A DNA stretch of 64,000 nt from Actinomadura syzygii. Its GTDB lineage: Bacteria > Actinomycetota > Actinomycetes > Streptosporangiales > Streptosporangiaceae. The translations under genes and the position numbers were made by a program. The DNA lies in contig NZ_VSFF01000004.1 of NCBI RefSeq assembly GCF_008085905.1, positions 248,001 through 312,000 on the forward strand. Direction: 5' to 3'. The notes beneath the pieces are model-generated. The model had not been told where the DNA came from. It searched no databases and worked only from the letters and a program-made list of their open reading frames with translations. Of this stretch, positions 1 through 7,762 are shown piece after piece; position 1 is the first letter of the stretch; every line of letters begins with the position of its first letter.

Positions 1-457
1 GCGCGCCCTCGTTCCCGGCGTCGACCGGCTCGATGTCGTGCCAGGTCAGCCCGGCCTGGTCGAGCGCGAGCAGCAGGAGCGTCGTCTGCCAGGAGCCGTG
101 GCCGAGGGCGACCCGCTTGCCGGCCAGGTCGGCCGGGGAGGCGATGCCGGAGCCGGGCAGGGCGACCAGGCGCCCGTTGTCCACCCGCGGTCCGGAGATC
201 GCCACGTAGACGATGTCGTGGCCGCGGGCCTGCGCGGTGACCGGCGGCGTGGAGCCGGTGCCGATGAAGTCGTAGCCGCCGTCGAACAGGTGGTCGCCGT
301 GCAGGGACGGCAGGCCCTGCGTGGGCGCGGGACGGTCGCCCGCGGGAAGCGACCGCAGGTCCACCCACTCGACGTCCGGCAGCGATCGCTCCAGGATGCC
401 CCGATGACGCAGCACCCAGAGCGAGTTGTTGTGGGGGAAGAAGCCGACGCGGGTCAT
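1..457 (-). CDS. Signal-less substrate-binding-protein-fold protein (partial, C-terminus beyond the left edge)
   Basis: About 152 residues are visible, beginning MTRVGFFPHNNSLW and containing the binding-protein signatures FIGTGSTPP and SPADLAGKRVALGHGSW of the SsuA/NMT1 class. There is no signal peptide or lipobox, unlike the true lipoprotein of this operon at 5359-6408. The ATG overlaps the stop of the preceding monooxygenase by ATGA, so it is the seventh gene of the sulfur operon. The fold is also used by the desulfinase DszB, but no cysteine is present in the visible part, so a desulfinase role is not supported. It may be a soluble binding protein or an SBP-fold enzyme. The rest lies outside the window. 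Confidence 0.75.
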   Translation of the reverse strand, partial: MTRVGFFPHNNSLWVLRHRGILERSLPDVEWVDLRSLPAGDRPAPTQGLPSLHGDHLFDGGYDFIGTGSTPPVTAQARGHDIVYVAISGPRVDNGRLVALPGSGIASPADLAGKRVALGHGSWQTTLLLLALDQAGLTWHDIEPVDAGNEGA

Positions 458-1638
458 CGAGTCGATCCTTTCGGTTCGAGGGTGGGGATGGACGTGTCAG
501 GCGCGGTGTCCGGCCAGCGGCCGCGCAGCAGAGGCAGGACGTTCTCGCCGACGCGGCGCGCCTCCTCCAGATGCGGCACCCCGGCGAGGATGAACGCGTC
601 CACGCCGAGCGCGATCAGCTCGTCGAGCCGGGCGGCGACCTGCGAGTAGCTGCCGACCAGCCCGAACGCGGGACCGCCGCGCAGCAGGTGGAACCCGCCC
701 CACACGTTGGGGCTCGCCTCCAGCTCGCGGGGCGCGCGCACCGGCCAGTCGACGAACCGCGAGCTGCGCAGCCAGCCGACCGAGTCGCCGGTGGACTCGG
801 GGCCCCGCAGCCGCTCCGGGTCGACGTGCCGCCAGCCGCGGCGGATCTCCGCCCACGCCTCGTCCTCGGTCTCGCGGGCCAGCACGTCGATGCGCACCGC
901 GAACCTGGGCGACCGGCCGATGGCGGCGCTGTGCTCGCGGACCTGGTCGAACTTGGCGGCCAGCGCGGGGAACGGCTCCAGCCACGACAGGTAGTAGTCG
1001 GCGTGCCGCCCGGCGGCCTCGATCGCGGCCTTGGACGAGCCGGAGAAGTAGATCTCGGGGAAGGGCTGCCCGGCGAGGCGCTCGGGCAGCCCCGCGCCCT
1101 CGACCTGGTAGAAGCGGCCGTCGTGGGTGACGAGGCCGCCGGACCACACCGCCTTGAGGACGTCGAGGAACTCCGAGGTCCGGGCGTACCGGTCGTCGTG
1201 GCCGACCCTGTCGCCCCACCACAGCTGGGCGGGGCCGCCGCCGCCGGAGATGATGTTGTAGACGACGCGTCCGCCGGTGGCGCGCTGCAGGCTCGCCGAC
1301 ATCCGCGCCGCCTGCACCGGATGCAGGAAGCCGGGCTGGAAGGCGATCATGAAGCGGTAGGTGGTGGTCTCGCGGGCGAGGCTCGCGGCCGCCGCCCAGG
1401 GGTCGTCGGTGAAGGGGAACGAGGGCAGCAGCCCGCCGACGAACCCCGACAGCTCGGTGGAGCGCGCGACGTCGGCCATGTGGTCCAGGTGGCTGTACCC
1501 GTCCGGACGGCCCTCGCGCAGACCCGGGGTGATGCTGCCCGGCACGACCGGCGACCAGTCGCCGCGGGTCACCAGGCGGCGGCGCAGCGACGGCTGGTCG
1601 CCGTGCGTCCCGATGCGCCAGTAGATGTCAATCGACAT
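454..1638 (-). CDS. SsuD-like FMNH2-dependent alkanesulfonate monooxygenase (luciferase-like family)
   Basis: 394 residues starting MSIDIYWRIGTHGDQ. The family is shown by the SsuD-type stretches YSHLDHMADVARSTE, FMIAFQPGFLHPVQAARM and DDRYARTSEFLDVLKAVW. SsuD enzymes cleave C-S bonds of sulfonates with reduced flavin, releasing sulfite. I chose the ATG at 1638 because it sits in an 11-base overlap with the preceding gene and gives the family N-terminus; an in-frame start 63 bases further upstream would add 21 unrelated residues. No flavin reductase gene is visible in this operon, so reduced flavin must come from elsewhere. Confidence 0.88.
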   Translation of the reverse strand: MSIDIYWRIGTHGDQPSLRRRLVTRGDWSPVVPGSITPGLREGRPDGYSHLDHMADVARSTELSGFVGGLLPSFPFTDDPWAAAASLARETTTYRFMIAFQPGFLHPVQAARMSASLQRATGGRVVYNIISGGGGPAQLWWGDRVGHDDRYARTSEFLDVLKAVWSGGLVTHDGRFYQVEGAGLPERLAGQPFPEIYFSGSSKAAIEAAGRHADYYLSWLEPFPALAAKFDQVREHSAAIGRSPRFAVRIDVLARETEDEAWAEIRRGWRHVDPERLRGPESTGDSVGWLRSSRFVDWPVRAPRELEASPNVWGGFHLLRGGPAFGLVGSYSQVAARLDELIALGVDAFILAGVPHLEEARRVGENVLPLLRGRWPDTAPDTSIPTLEPKGSTR

Positions 1639-2602
1639 GGGCGTGCTCCCGAACGAAGAGGGGCAGCAACTGCTCCCCGAGCCGGTAGATCTCCTCGACA
1701 TGCGGCGCCGGTTCCAGGACGAACGTGCTCACGCCCCGTTCGGCGTAGCCCCGCAGCTCCGCCGCGACCTGCTCGAACGACCCGGTGACGGCGTGCTCGG
1801 GGACGTCGCGGACGGCGCGCGCCTCGTCCTCGTCCTCACGCGCCGCCACGCTCAGCCGCAGGCCGCAGGCGACGGTCCGGCCGCGCTCGGCGGCCCGTTC
1901 GCCCAGGTCGGCGATGAGCGCGTCGAGGTCGCCGGTCACGTCGAAGACGTGGACGTCGGCGTGCTTCGCGGACAGGTCCAGCGCGTCGGCCGAGACGCCG
2001 GACAGGTGAACGGCCGGGAAGCGCCGCGCGGCCAGCGGACCTTGGAAGCCGCCGGCGAGGACCTGGAAGAACCTGCCCTCGTAGGTGAAGTCCTCGTGCG
2101 CCCACACGCCCTTGGCGATGGTGAGGAACTCGTCGGCGCGGGCGTACCGGTCCGGGCCTTCCAGGAAGTCGCCGTGCGCCCGCGCCGTCGCCGGGGGAAG
2201 GTCGACGACCGGCCACCAGCCGAAGCGGTCCCCGGTGAACCGCTGCAGCGACGCCGACAGCTTGGCCGCGTACACCGGGGTCCCGACGCCCGGATGCAGG
2301 CCCGCGACTCCGTGTATCCAGCGGTTGTGGCGCAGCAGGCCCGCGACCGCGACCAGCGATTCCTCGGCGTCGGGCGCGAAGGGGGCGACGACGCCGTCGA
2401 ACCCGGTGACCTCCGCGGCGCGTCCCGCCTCGGCGATCGTGTCGAAGGCGCCGTACCGGCCGCGGCGGGTGTCGGTGACGAACTCCGGCAGCGGCGCCGG
2501 GGCCGCGTCCGGCCCGGTCGTCGGCAGCGTGAGCAGGAACCTGGGCGGTTCCGCGTAGGGGGACGATCCGCCACGCCTTCCGGAACGGAGACGGGGGGTC
2601 AT
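1628..2602 (-). CDS. Second luciferase-like flavin monooxygenase (SsuD/DszA superfamily)
   Basis: 324 residues starting MTPRLRSGRRGG. It shares with its neighbour the pattern YAAKLSASLQRFTGDR, then GPDRYARADEFLTIAKGVW and a C-terminal VEEIYRLGEQLLPLF. It is shorter than typical SsuD (about 380) or DszA (about 450), so the substrate cannot be assigned. The ATG at 2602 overlaps the desulfinase stop by ATGA. Two different flavin monooxygenases next to a sulfinate desulfinase suggest stepwise oxidation of a sulfur compound to a sulfinate before release of sulfite; that order is inference. Confidence 0.82.
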   Translation of the reverse strand: MTPRLRSGRRGGSSPYAEPPRFLLTLPTTGPDAAPAPLPEFVTDTRRGRYGAFDTIAEAGRAAEVTGFDGVVAPFAPDAEESLVAVAGLLRHNRWIHGVAGLHPGVGTPVYAAKLSASLQRFTGDRFGWWPVVDLPPATARAHGDFLEGPDRYARADEFLTIAKGVWAHEDFTYEGRFFQVLAGGFQGPLAARRFPAVHLSGVSADALDLSAKHADVHVFDVTGDLDALIADLGERAAERGRTVACGLRLSVAAREDEDEARAVRDVPEHAVTGSFEQVAAELRGYAERGVSTFVLEPAPHVEEIYRLGEQLLPLFVREHAHVD

Positions 2603-3627
2603 GCCGCCGTCCTCGCGGAGACCTCGCGCAGCGGCTCGGGCGCCGCCCACGACGCGACGTCCACGTCGGCGGCCAGGAAGCCGTGCAGCAGCAGGAAGTC
2701 CTTCTGCTTCACGAGCAGGTCGAGGCGTTCGGGTGAGAGGTCGGGACGCAGCGTGCGGTGGAACCCGTCGCGGTAGGCGGTGCGCACGCCGGACGCGCCC
2801 GACCGGGTCTCCCCGGCGAGGATCCCCCGCACGCCGTCCAGGTCGGCGGCGGCCCAGTCGGCCGCGCGCAGCGTGGCGGCGAGGAACGCGGTCACCAGCT
2901 CGGGTCGCTCGTCCAGCAGCCGCTCGTGCACGGTGATCGGCCGCGGCGTGCCGTTGTTGACGCGGGTCGACGGGTCGGGATGGGCGTCCAGGTCGACGCC
3001 GACGACGAGGCCGAGGTCGGCGGCCTGCTCGGCGGCGCGGGCGCCCTTGACGTAGACGGCGTCCACCTGACCGCTGGCCAGTTCGTCCAGTCCGGGCCAG
3101 GCGATGCGGCCACCGCGCGCGTCACGTCCCACCGACGGCGACAGGTCGGCGGCGACCTCGACGAACGTGACGTCGTCCAGGGCGAGACCGCCCTGGGTGA
3201 GCGCTCCCTTGATGCCGTGCAGCGCCATCGCGCGCGGGAAGCTCTGCGCCCTGGTCCGGGCCCAGCGGGGCAGCGCCACGCGGGCGCCGCGCAGGTCCCC
3301 CGGCCCTTCGATGCCCGAGCCCGGACGGACGAGGACCGACTGCCACTCCTCGATCCACGTCAGCCCGATCAGCCTGGTGGGCGCGCCCTCGCTGCGGGCG
3401 GCCAGCGCGGGGACGTTGCCGCCCTCGCGGAACAGCCCGGGCAGGTCGTGGTCGAAATGGTGGCGGGCCAGCTCGGGTTCGGCGTCCTGCAGGACGCCCA
3501 CCTCCAGCCCGTACGGCGCGAACGCCTCGGCCAGCCCGCCGCGCCGATGGGCGAGGCCGCTGGCGGTCGGAACCGGGCAGCGGGTGAACCAGATCTTGTC
3601 GACGCCACGGGTACGCGGGCTGCTCAT
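2599..3627 (-). CDS. DszB-like sulfinate desulfinase (SBP-fold C-S hydrolase)
   Basis: 342 residues, against 365 in Rhodococcus DszB (2'-hydroxybiphenyl-2-sulfinate desulfinase). Alignment by eye places Cys17 in RCPVPTASG on the DszB nucleophile Cys27 in NCPVPNA, His57 in HHFDHD on His60, and Arg67 plus Gly70 in FREGGNVPAL on Arg70 and Gly73. The C-terminal KQKDFLLLHGFLAAD resembles the DszB end. The family hydrolyses an aryl sulfinate to sulfite plus the desulfurised ring in the cytoplasm; no signal peptide is present. It lies between the ABC ATPase and two flavin monooxygenases, overlapping both neighbours by four bases. The real substrate is unknown; a plain binding protein is less likely because the catalytic triad positions are kept. 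Confidence 0.75.
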   Translation of the reverse strand: MSSPRTRGVDKIWFTRCPVPTASGLAHRRGGLAEAFAPYGLEVGVLQDAEPELARHHFDHDLPGLFREGGNVPALAARSEGAPTRLIGLTWIEEWQSVLVRPGSGIEGPGDLRGARVALPRWARTRAQSFPRAMALHGIKGALTQGGLALDDVTFVEVAADLSPSVGRDARGGRIAWPGLDELASGQVDAVYVKGARAAEQAADLGLVVGVDLDAHPDPSTRVNNGTPRPITVHERLLDERPELVTAFLAATLRAADWAAADLDGVRGILAGETRSGASGVRTAYRDGFHRTLRPDLSPERLDLLVKQKDFLLLHGFLAADVDVASWAAPEPLREVSARTAA

Positions 3628-4496
3628 GCGATCACTCCTCGGTCAGCGGGCAGGTCGGCACGGTCGGAGGGCGGGTCGTCTCGGTCGGAAGGCGGGGCCA
3701 CTTGGTCGGAGGGCGGGGCCACTTGGTCGGACGGGACGACCGCCTGGCCGGACGGCGGGGAGACGCCCAGGCGGGCGAGCAGCTCGCGACGGTGCTCCAG
3801 CGCCGCCGGGTCGGACGCGGCCGACGACGCGCCGCGCGGACGGGGCAGCTCGATGGCACGGTCCACCACGAAGGCGCCGCCGTCCAGCACCGCGACCCGG
3901 TCGGCCAGCCGCACCGCCTCGTCCACGTCATGGGTGACCAGCACGACCGCGGGACGGTGCCGGGCGCACAACTCGGCCACCAGATCCTGGGCCTGCAACC
4001 GGGTCAGGGCGTCCAGGGCGGCGAACGGCTCGTCCAGCAGCAGCACCTGCGGGTCGCGGACCAGCGCGCGGGCCAGCGCGACCCGCTGCGCCTCCCCGCC
4101 CGACAGGGTGGCGGGCCAGGCGCGTTCGCGTCCGCCCAGTCCGACCTCGGCGAGCGCGCGGACGCCCCTGTCGCGCGACGAACCACGCGACGAACCACGC
4201 GTCGGACGCGGCAGCCCGAGTGTGACGTTGGCCAGCACGCGCCTGGCCACCACCAGCCGGGGCTCCTGGTAGACCGTGGTGACGCGCGGCGCGGTCAGCA
4301 CCGTCCCCGCGTCGGGCCGCTCCAGCCCTGCCAGCAGGCGCAACAGCGTCGTCTTGCCGGTGCCGCTCGGCCCGAGCAGCGCGAAGAACTCGCCGCGCCT
4401 GACCTCCAGGTCGATCCCGTCCAGGACGGTCTTGGCGCCGAACGCCTTGCGCAGCCCCCGCACCCGCACCGCCACCTCGTGCCCGTCGCGGGTCAT
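3624..4496 (-). CDS. ABC transporter ATPase, SsuB/TauB type
   Basis: 290 residues starting MTRDGHEVAVRVRG. Walker A GPSGTGKTT is near residue 42, the signature LSGGEAQRVALARAL near 131, Walker B VLLLDEPFAALD near 151, and the H-loop VLVTHDVDEA near 186. It energises the sulfonate importer formed with the adjacent permease and lipoprotein. The ATG overlaps the permease stop by ATGA. After about residue 245 the protein ends in an unusual tail of PPSDQVA-type repeats encoded by a DNA minisatellite (3653-3765). A GSSRGSSR duplication interrupts the helical domain. Confidence 0.92.
   Translation of the reverse strand: MTRDGHEVAVRVRGLRKAFGAKTVLDGIDLEVRRGEFFALLGPSGTGKTTLLRLLAGLERPDAGTVLTAPRVTTVYQEPRLVVARRVLANVTLGLPRPTRGSSRGSSRDRGVRALAEVGLGGRERAWPATLSGGEAQRVALARALVRDPQVLLLDEPFAALDALTRLQAQDLVAELCARHRPAVVLVTHDVDEAVRLADRVAVLDGGAFVVDRAIELPRPRGASSAASDPAALEHRRELLARLGVSPPSGQAVVPSDQVAPPSDQVAPPSDRDDPPSDRADLPADRGVIA
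3653..3765. repeat. Minisatellite encoding the PPSD repeats of the ATPase tail
   Basis: Tandem units built around TCGGANGGCGGGG. Two adjacent 21-base copies of GGCGGGGCCACTTGGTCGGA(G/C) lie at about 3691-3711 and 3712-3732, flanked by degenerate copies. They are in frame with the ATPase C-terminus. A similar unit occurs in an unrelated permease gene at 13259-13310. Confidence 0.8.
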
Positions 4497-5362
4497 CGGG
4501 CCGTCACCTGCCCCCGCCACGGCGTGGCGAGCCGTTCCACACCTCTGATCGCCAGGTCGATGAGCAGCCCGAGCAGCGCGTAGATCAGGATGCACAGCAC
4601 CATGTAGTCGTTGCGGTAGTACTGCTGGGCGAGCGTCACCAGGTAGCCGATGCCCTCGGTCGCGCCGAGCTGCTCGGCGGCGATCAGCCCGGTCAGCGAC
4701 ACCGCCAGGCTGATCCGCAGCGCCATCAGCACGCTGGGCAGCGCGGACGGGAGCACCACCGACACCGCCAGCCGCGCGCCGCGCAGACCGAACCCGCGCG
4801 CGGCCTCCACCACCTTGCGGTCCACGCCGCGCACCCCCAGGTAGACGTAGGCGTACATGGGCGCGGAGGCGGCCACCGCGATGAGCGCGACCTTGAACGT
4901 CTCGCCGACGCCGAACCAGGAGATGAACAGCGGCACCAGCGCCAGGAACGGCACCGCCCGCTTCATCTGCAGGGTCAGGTCGATCAGCTCCTCGCCGAGC
5001 GCCGACAGTCCGGCGGCCGCGCCGAGCACCAGCCCCGCCCCGCAGCCGACCAGGACGCCGAGGGCCGCGCGGCGGGCCGAGGCGAGCACGTAGTCGGCGA
5101 GTTGCCCGGTGGAGGCCAGCTCCCGCAGCGCGGACAGCACCGCACCCGGCCCGGTCAGGACGTCCGGCGGGATGCGGCCGCTGCCCGCCGCCCACCACCA
5201 GGCGACCAGCAGCGCCAGCGGCACCGACAGCCGCAGGGCCAGCGAGACCGCCGGACGCCGCCGCCGCTGCCCCAGCCAAGGCGGCGGGCGCAGTTCGCCG
5301 GCCGCCTCCGCTGCCGGACGCCGCGTCACCGCCCCGGCATCGGACGCGATCTCGGCGGTCAT
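4493..5362 (-). CDS. ABC transporter permease, SsuC/TauC type
   Basis: 289 residues starting MTAEIASDAGAV. A cytoplasmic N-terminus rich in Arg and Pro is followed by about six membrane segments (first at about 42-60). The ATPase-contact EAA loop is visible as VVEAARGFGLRGARLAVSVVLPSALPSVLM. Family members import sulfonates or nitrate-like anions with an SBP and one ATPase. The ATG overlaps the binding-protein stop by ATGA and the stop overlaps the ATPase start the same way. Confidence 0.92.
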   Translation of the reverse strand: MTAEIASDAGAVTRRPAAEAAGELRPPPWLGQRRRRPAVSLALRLSVPLALLVAWWWAAGSGRIPPDVLTGPGAVLSALRELASTGQLADYVLASARRAALGVLVGCGAGLVLGAAAGLSALGEELIDLTLQMKRAVPFLALVPLFISWFGVGETFKVALIAVAASAPMYAYVYLGVRGVDRKVVEAARGFGLRGARLAVSVVLPSALPSVLMALRISLAVSLTGLIAAEQLGATEGIGYLVTLAQQYYRNDYMVLCILIYALLGLLIDLAIRGVERLATPWRGQVTAR

Positions 5363-6408
5363 CGAGCGGCCCCCAACTTGAACAGGACGTCCTCGGGCCG
5401 GATCGCGTTGGGCACCACGCCCTGCTCCCGGAACAGACCGGCGACCGCGGTGACGTGCGCGCCGTCGGCGTCGGTGACGGGACGCGGCACATTCTGGTAG
5501 CGGGCCTTGGCGATCTCCTCGTCCAACCGCGCACCGGACAGGGCGGTCGGGCCCTTGTCGAGGAACACGTTCTGGAACTTGCGCGGGTCGCGCTTCTCCT
5601 GCTCGGTCAGCTCGCGGAGCACGTCCAGGAAGACCTGCACGGCGCGCGGGCTGCCCTGGAGCACCTCGGTGCGGGCGGCGAAGATGGTGAGGTCCTGGTC
5701 GGGCAGGTCGCGGCCGTGCAGCAGGACCCGCGCGCCCTTGGCGACGACCTCGGGATAGGCCTTGACGATCGCCCACCAGGCATCGACCTTGCCGGTCGCG
5801 AACGCCGACGCGCCCTGCGCCGGGTTCAGATAGACGCGCTGGACCTGCGAGGCCGGGATCCCGGCCTGCTTGAGCGCGAGGAGCAGCAGGTACTCACCGC
5901 GTCCGGCCTTGTTCACGGCGACGCGCTTGCCGACCAGGTCGCGCACCGTCCGGATCGGGCTGTCCGCTTTGACGACCAGGCCGTCCTCATACGGCGCGGC
6001 CTTGTCGGTGACCCGGTCGGCGACGGCGAAGATGCGCAGGTCGCGACCGTTGGCCAGGTAGCCCACGGCCGGTGAGATCGCGCCCTCCAGCACATTCACC
6101 GACCTGGACCGCACCGCGTCGATCGTCGCGGTGAACGAGGCGTACGAGCCGCCCCACTCCACTCGCGCGCCGACGGCCTTGAGCCGCTCCTCCAAGATCT
6201 TCTCGCGCTTGGCATAGGCGAGCACGCCGGCGTTGCCCGGGTCGCTCAGCTTGATCACCGCGCCGCGTCCGGAGCCGCCGCCCCCCGCCGTGGCCGACCC
6301 GCCGCAGGCGGCGGTCAGGCTCAACAGGAGGACGAGGGCGGCGCAGAGCAACGGTGGCCGACGACGCGGGGCTTTCGCGCGGGAGGCGTGCGGAACTGAA
6401 CTCGACAT
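5359..6408 (-). CDS. Aliphatic-sulfonate-type ABC binding lipoprotein (SsuA family)
   Basis: 349 residues with an Arg-rich n-region, a hydrophobic core (LLCAALVLLLSL) and a lipobox LTAAC giving Cys35 as the lipidated residue. SsuA-type signatures include SPIRTVRDLVGKRVAVNKAGRGEY and a QRVYLNPAQGASAFATGKVDAWW segment. It would sit on the outer membrane face and deliver an organosulfonate to the permease. It is the first full-length gene after the leader peptide at 6521-6589. A GAAGGG ribosome site lies 11 bases before the ATG, a rather long spacing. Confidence 0.9.
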   Translation of the reverse strand: MSSSVPHASRAKAPRRRPPLLCAALVLLLSLTAACGGSATAGGGGSGRGAVIKLSDPGNAGVLAYAKREKILEERLKAVGARVEWGGSYASFTATIDAVRSRSVNVLEGAISPAVGYLANGRDLRIFAVADRVTDKAAPYEDGLVVKADSPIRTVRDLVGKRVAVNKAGRGEYLLLLALKQAGIPASQVQRVYLNPAQGASAFATGKVDAWWAIVKAYPEVVAKGARVLLHGRDLPDQDLTIFAARTEVLQGSPRAVQVFLDVLRELTEQEKRDPRKFQNVFLDKGPTALSGARLDEEIAKARYQNVPRPVTDADGAHVTAVAGLFREQGVVPNAIRPEDVLFKLGAAR

Positions 6409-6520
6409 GGCTGACTTGGCCCTTCACGAACGAGCAAGAAGGCCGCCGCCGCGTCCGGACAGGACGAAACGGCGGGTTCTCGCGGGAGGAGAACTCAGGG
6501 GAAGGAGGGGAGAGGGCAGA

Positions 6521-6589
6521 TCAGCGACAGAGAGTGCTGTCCAGCCGCATGTGGTCCACCACACGCCGAACAGTCAGTGCACGGGGCAT
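6521..6589 (-). CDS. Putative sulfur-operon leader peptide (22 residues)
   Basis: A short reading frame begins MPRALTVRRVVDH and ends RLDSTLCR before TGA. This fits the recurring pattern of actinobacterial leader peptides found before sulfonate, sulfate and cysteine operons: an LT-x-RR core, then Arg-Leu and a terminal Cys-Arg. It lies 112 bases upstream of the binding-protein gene on the same strand. The TTGACA promoter at 6596-6624 would start transcription at or next to its ATG, so the peptide is probably translated leaderlessly. The expected role is cysteine-responsive control of the operon through ribosome stalling at the Cys codon near the end; this is inference from other actinobacteria. 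Confidence 0.65.
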   Translation of the reverse strand: MPRALTVRRVVDHMRLDSTLCR

Positions 6590-6595
6590 ATCCCC

Positions 6596-6624
6596 ATAAT
6601 TATGGTAGGAAAAGTATGTGTCAA
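6596..6624 (-). promoter_or_regulatory. Promoter of the organosulfur operon
   Basis: On the minus strand a perfect TTGACA (6619-6624) is followed after 17 bases by AATTAT (6596-6601). The start six bases further falls on the leader-peptide ATG at 6589. The -10 lies inside the palindrome CCATAATTATGG (6594-6605), an AT-rich island in otherwise GC-rich DNA. Confidence 0.6.
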
Positions 6625-6779
6625 GCCTGCGCAGGTCAGGACCGCCGCCAGCCAGACGCAGCGGCCCCGGCGCAGCGACACGCGAGCCGTGCCCTCCGTA
6701 AGCGGTGATGCGCTCGGGGACTTCAGCGGGCGAGCCGATGAGAGAGCGGTCTGCCCGCGGGGAACGACGACAACGGACC

Positions 6780-6940
6780 GGCCACAGCCATCGTCGAGGA
6801 AGCCGCTGCGGTCGACGCACCGTCATGGCGCACGCGCTGTCGCCACGGTCGATCGACCATTGCGTCGCGGCGGGTGTGCATTCGATCGAGCACGGCAATT
6901 TCCTGGGGGAACAGAACGCCAAGAGCATGGCGGAGAACCT
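6780..6940 (+). pseudogene. Decayed amidohydrolase (imidazolonepropionase-like) fragment
   Basis: Frame 6819-6938 reads TVMAHALSPRSIDHCVAAGV then HSIEHGNFLGEQNAKSMAEN, the conserved core of metal-dependent amidohydrolases (usual form VMAHAYTPRAI...AGVRSIEHGNLID). The preceding family element IVEEAAA is readable just upstream in another frame (about 6790-6810), so a frameshift separates the two. No start, no N-terminal HxH and no C-terminal half are present. This is the relic of a larger gene in the gap between the sulfur operon and the lectin gene. I see nothing else convincing in 6625-7141. Confidence 0.65.
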
Positions 6941-7141
6941 TCACCCGTCCGCCATTTGCCACCGAACGGAGGGCGGCGAGTACAGACCGTTGCATTCTCC
7001 CCGGTGAGAACCCATAGGTAGCACAAAGCCAACCCCCAAGAACTGGGGATACTCCGGCGGCTCCGGCCCGGCGACCTTTAGGGGCACTACGGCTCGCCGC
7101 CACCCAGGCGGACGAGCCCCATCACCGGATCGGAGAGCATA

Positions 7142-7630
7142 ATGCGCAAATTCATGATGTTGGTGCTCATGCCCGCCATCACCATGCTCGGCGGGATCAG
7201 CGCCGTGACGTCCGCCTCGGCGGCCCCTTCATCGCACCTCGCGAGCCTCTCGCTCATGCCGAAGAGCGCCAGCGGCCTGTGCCTCGAAGTCGCCGACGCC
7301 AACACCGGAAACGGCGCCCTGGTCACCCTCTGGCCCTGCACCGGCGCCGCCAACCAGCAATGGAACTTCGTGCAGGGACGAATTCAGAGCGCTCTGCCCG
7401 GCAACAAGTGCCTCGACGTACGCTCAGGGAACCTCGGCGACGGCGCGGCCATCAACACCTACGACTGCCACCAGGGAGACCCGCAGCAATGGCGCCTCAA
7501 CGGCGGCAGGCTGGTCAACGGCCTCAACGACAAATGCCTCAGCGTCCTGGCGAACAACTTCGCCGCCGGAGCCGCCTTGGTGACCTACGGTTGCAACGGC
7601 GGCCCAGGCCAGTCCTGGATGACGAGCTGA
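7142..7630 (+). CDS. Secreted ricin-B-type (beta-trefoil) lectin
   Basis: 162 residues. The N-terminus MRKFMMLVLMPAITMLGG then ISAVTSASAA is a classic secretion signal with cleavage expected near residue 28. The mature part is one ricin-B domain with three QxW-type repeats, NQQWNF, PQQWRL and GQSWMT, each preceded by a GLCLEV, NKCLDV or DKCLSV strand. Such domains bind galactosides or xylan, but no catalytic domain is attached. A GGAGAG ribosome site lies seven bases upstream. It stands alone, flanked by a strong terminator, and has no obvious link to the catabolic operons. Confidence 0.88.
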   Translation: MRKFMMLVLMPAITMLGGISAVTSASAAPSSHLASLSLMPKSASGLCLEVADANTGNGALVTLWPCTGAANQQWNFVQGRIQSALPGNKCLDVRSGNLGDGAAINTYDCHQGDPQQWRLNGGRLVNGLNDKCLSVLANNFAAGAALVTYGCNGGPGQSWMTS

Positions 7631-7654
7631 CCGAGACACGCCCGCAGCGACACA

Positions 7655-7689
7655 GGCCCAGGTCAGAGAGCCCCTCTCTGACCTGGGCC
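7655..7689. terminator. Bidirectional rho-independent-type hairpin
   Basis: A perfect 15-base inverted repeat, GGCCCAGGTCAGAGA and its complement, around a five-base loop. It lies between the converging lectin gene and the thiolase gene. No T-run follows, as is usual in high-GC actinobacteria. Confidence 0.85.
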
Positions 7690-7762
7690 ATCCTCACCGT
7701 TCGGTCGCTCCGACACCGACCGCCCATGAGGGGCGGGAGGGCGAGCGTTTCGGGTGCGCGGG

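Noticed and set aside
1..457. The partial left-edge gene as a second DszB-like desulfinase
   Set aside because: The visible 152 residues contain no cysteine and no CPVP-like motif.
6594..6605. The palindrome CCATAATTATGG as a regulator binding site
   Set aside because: It coincides with the -10 region, where AT-richness is expected, and no second copy was found; kept only as part of the promoter.
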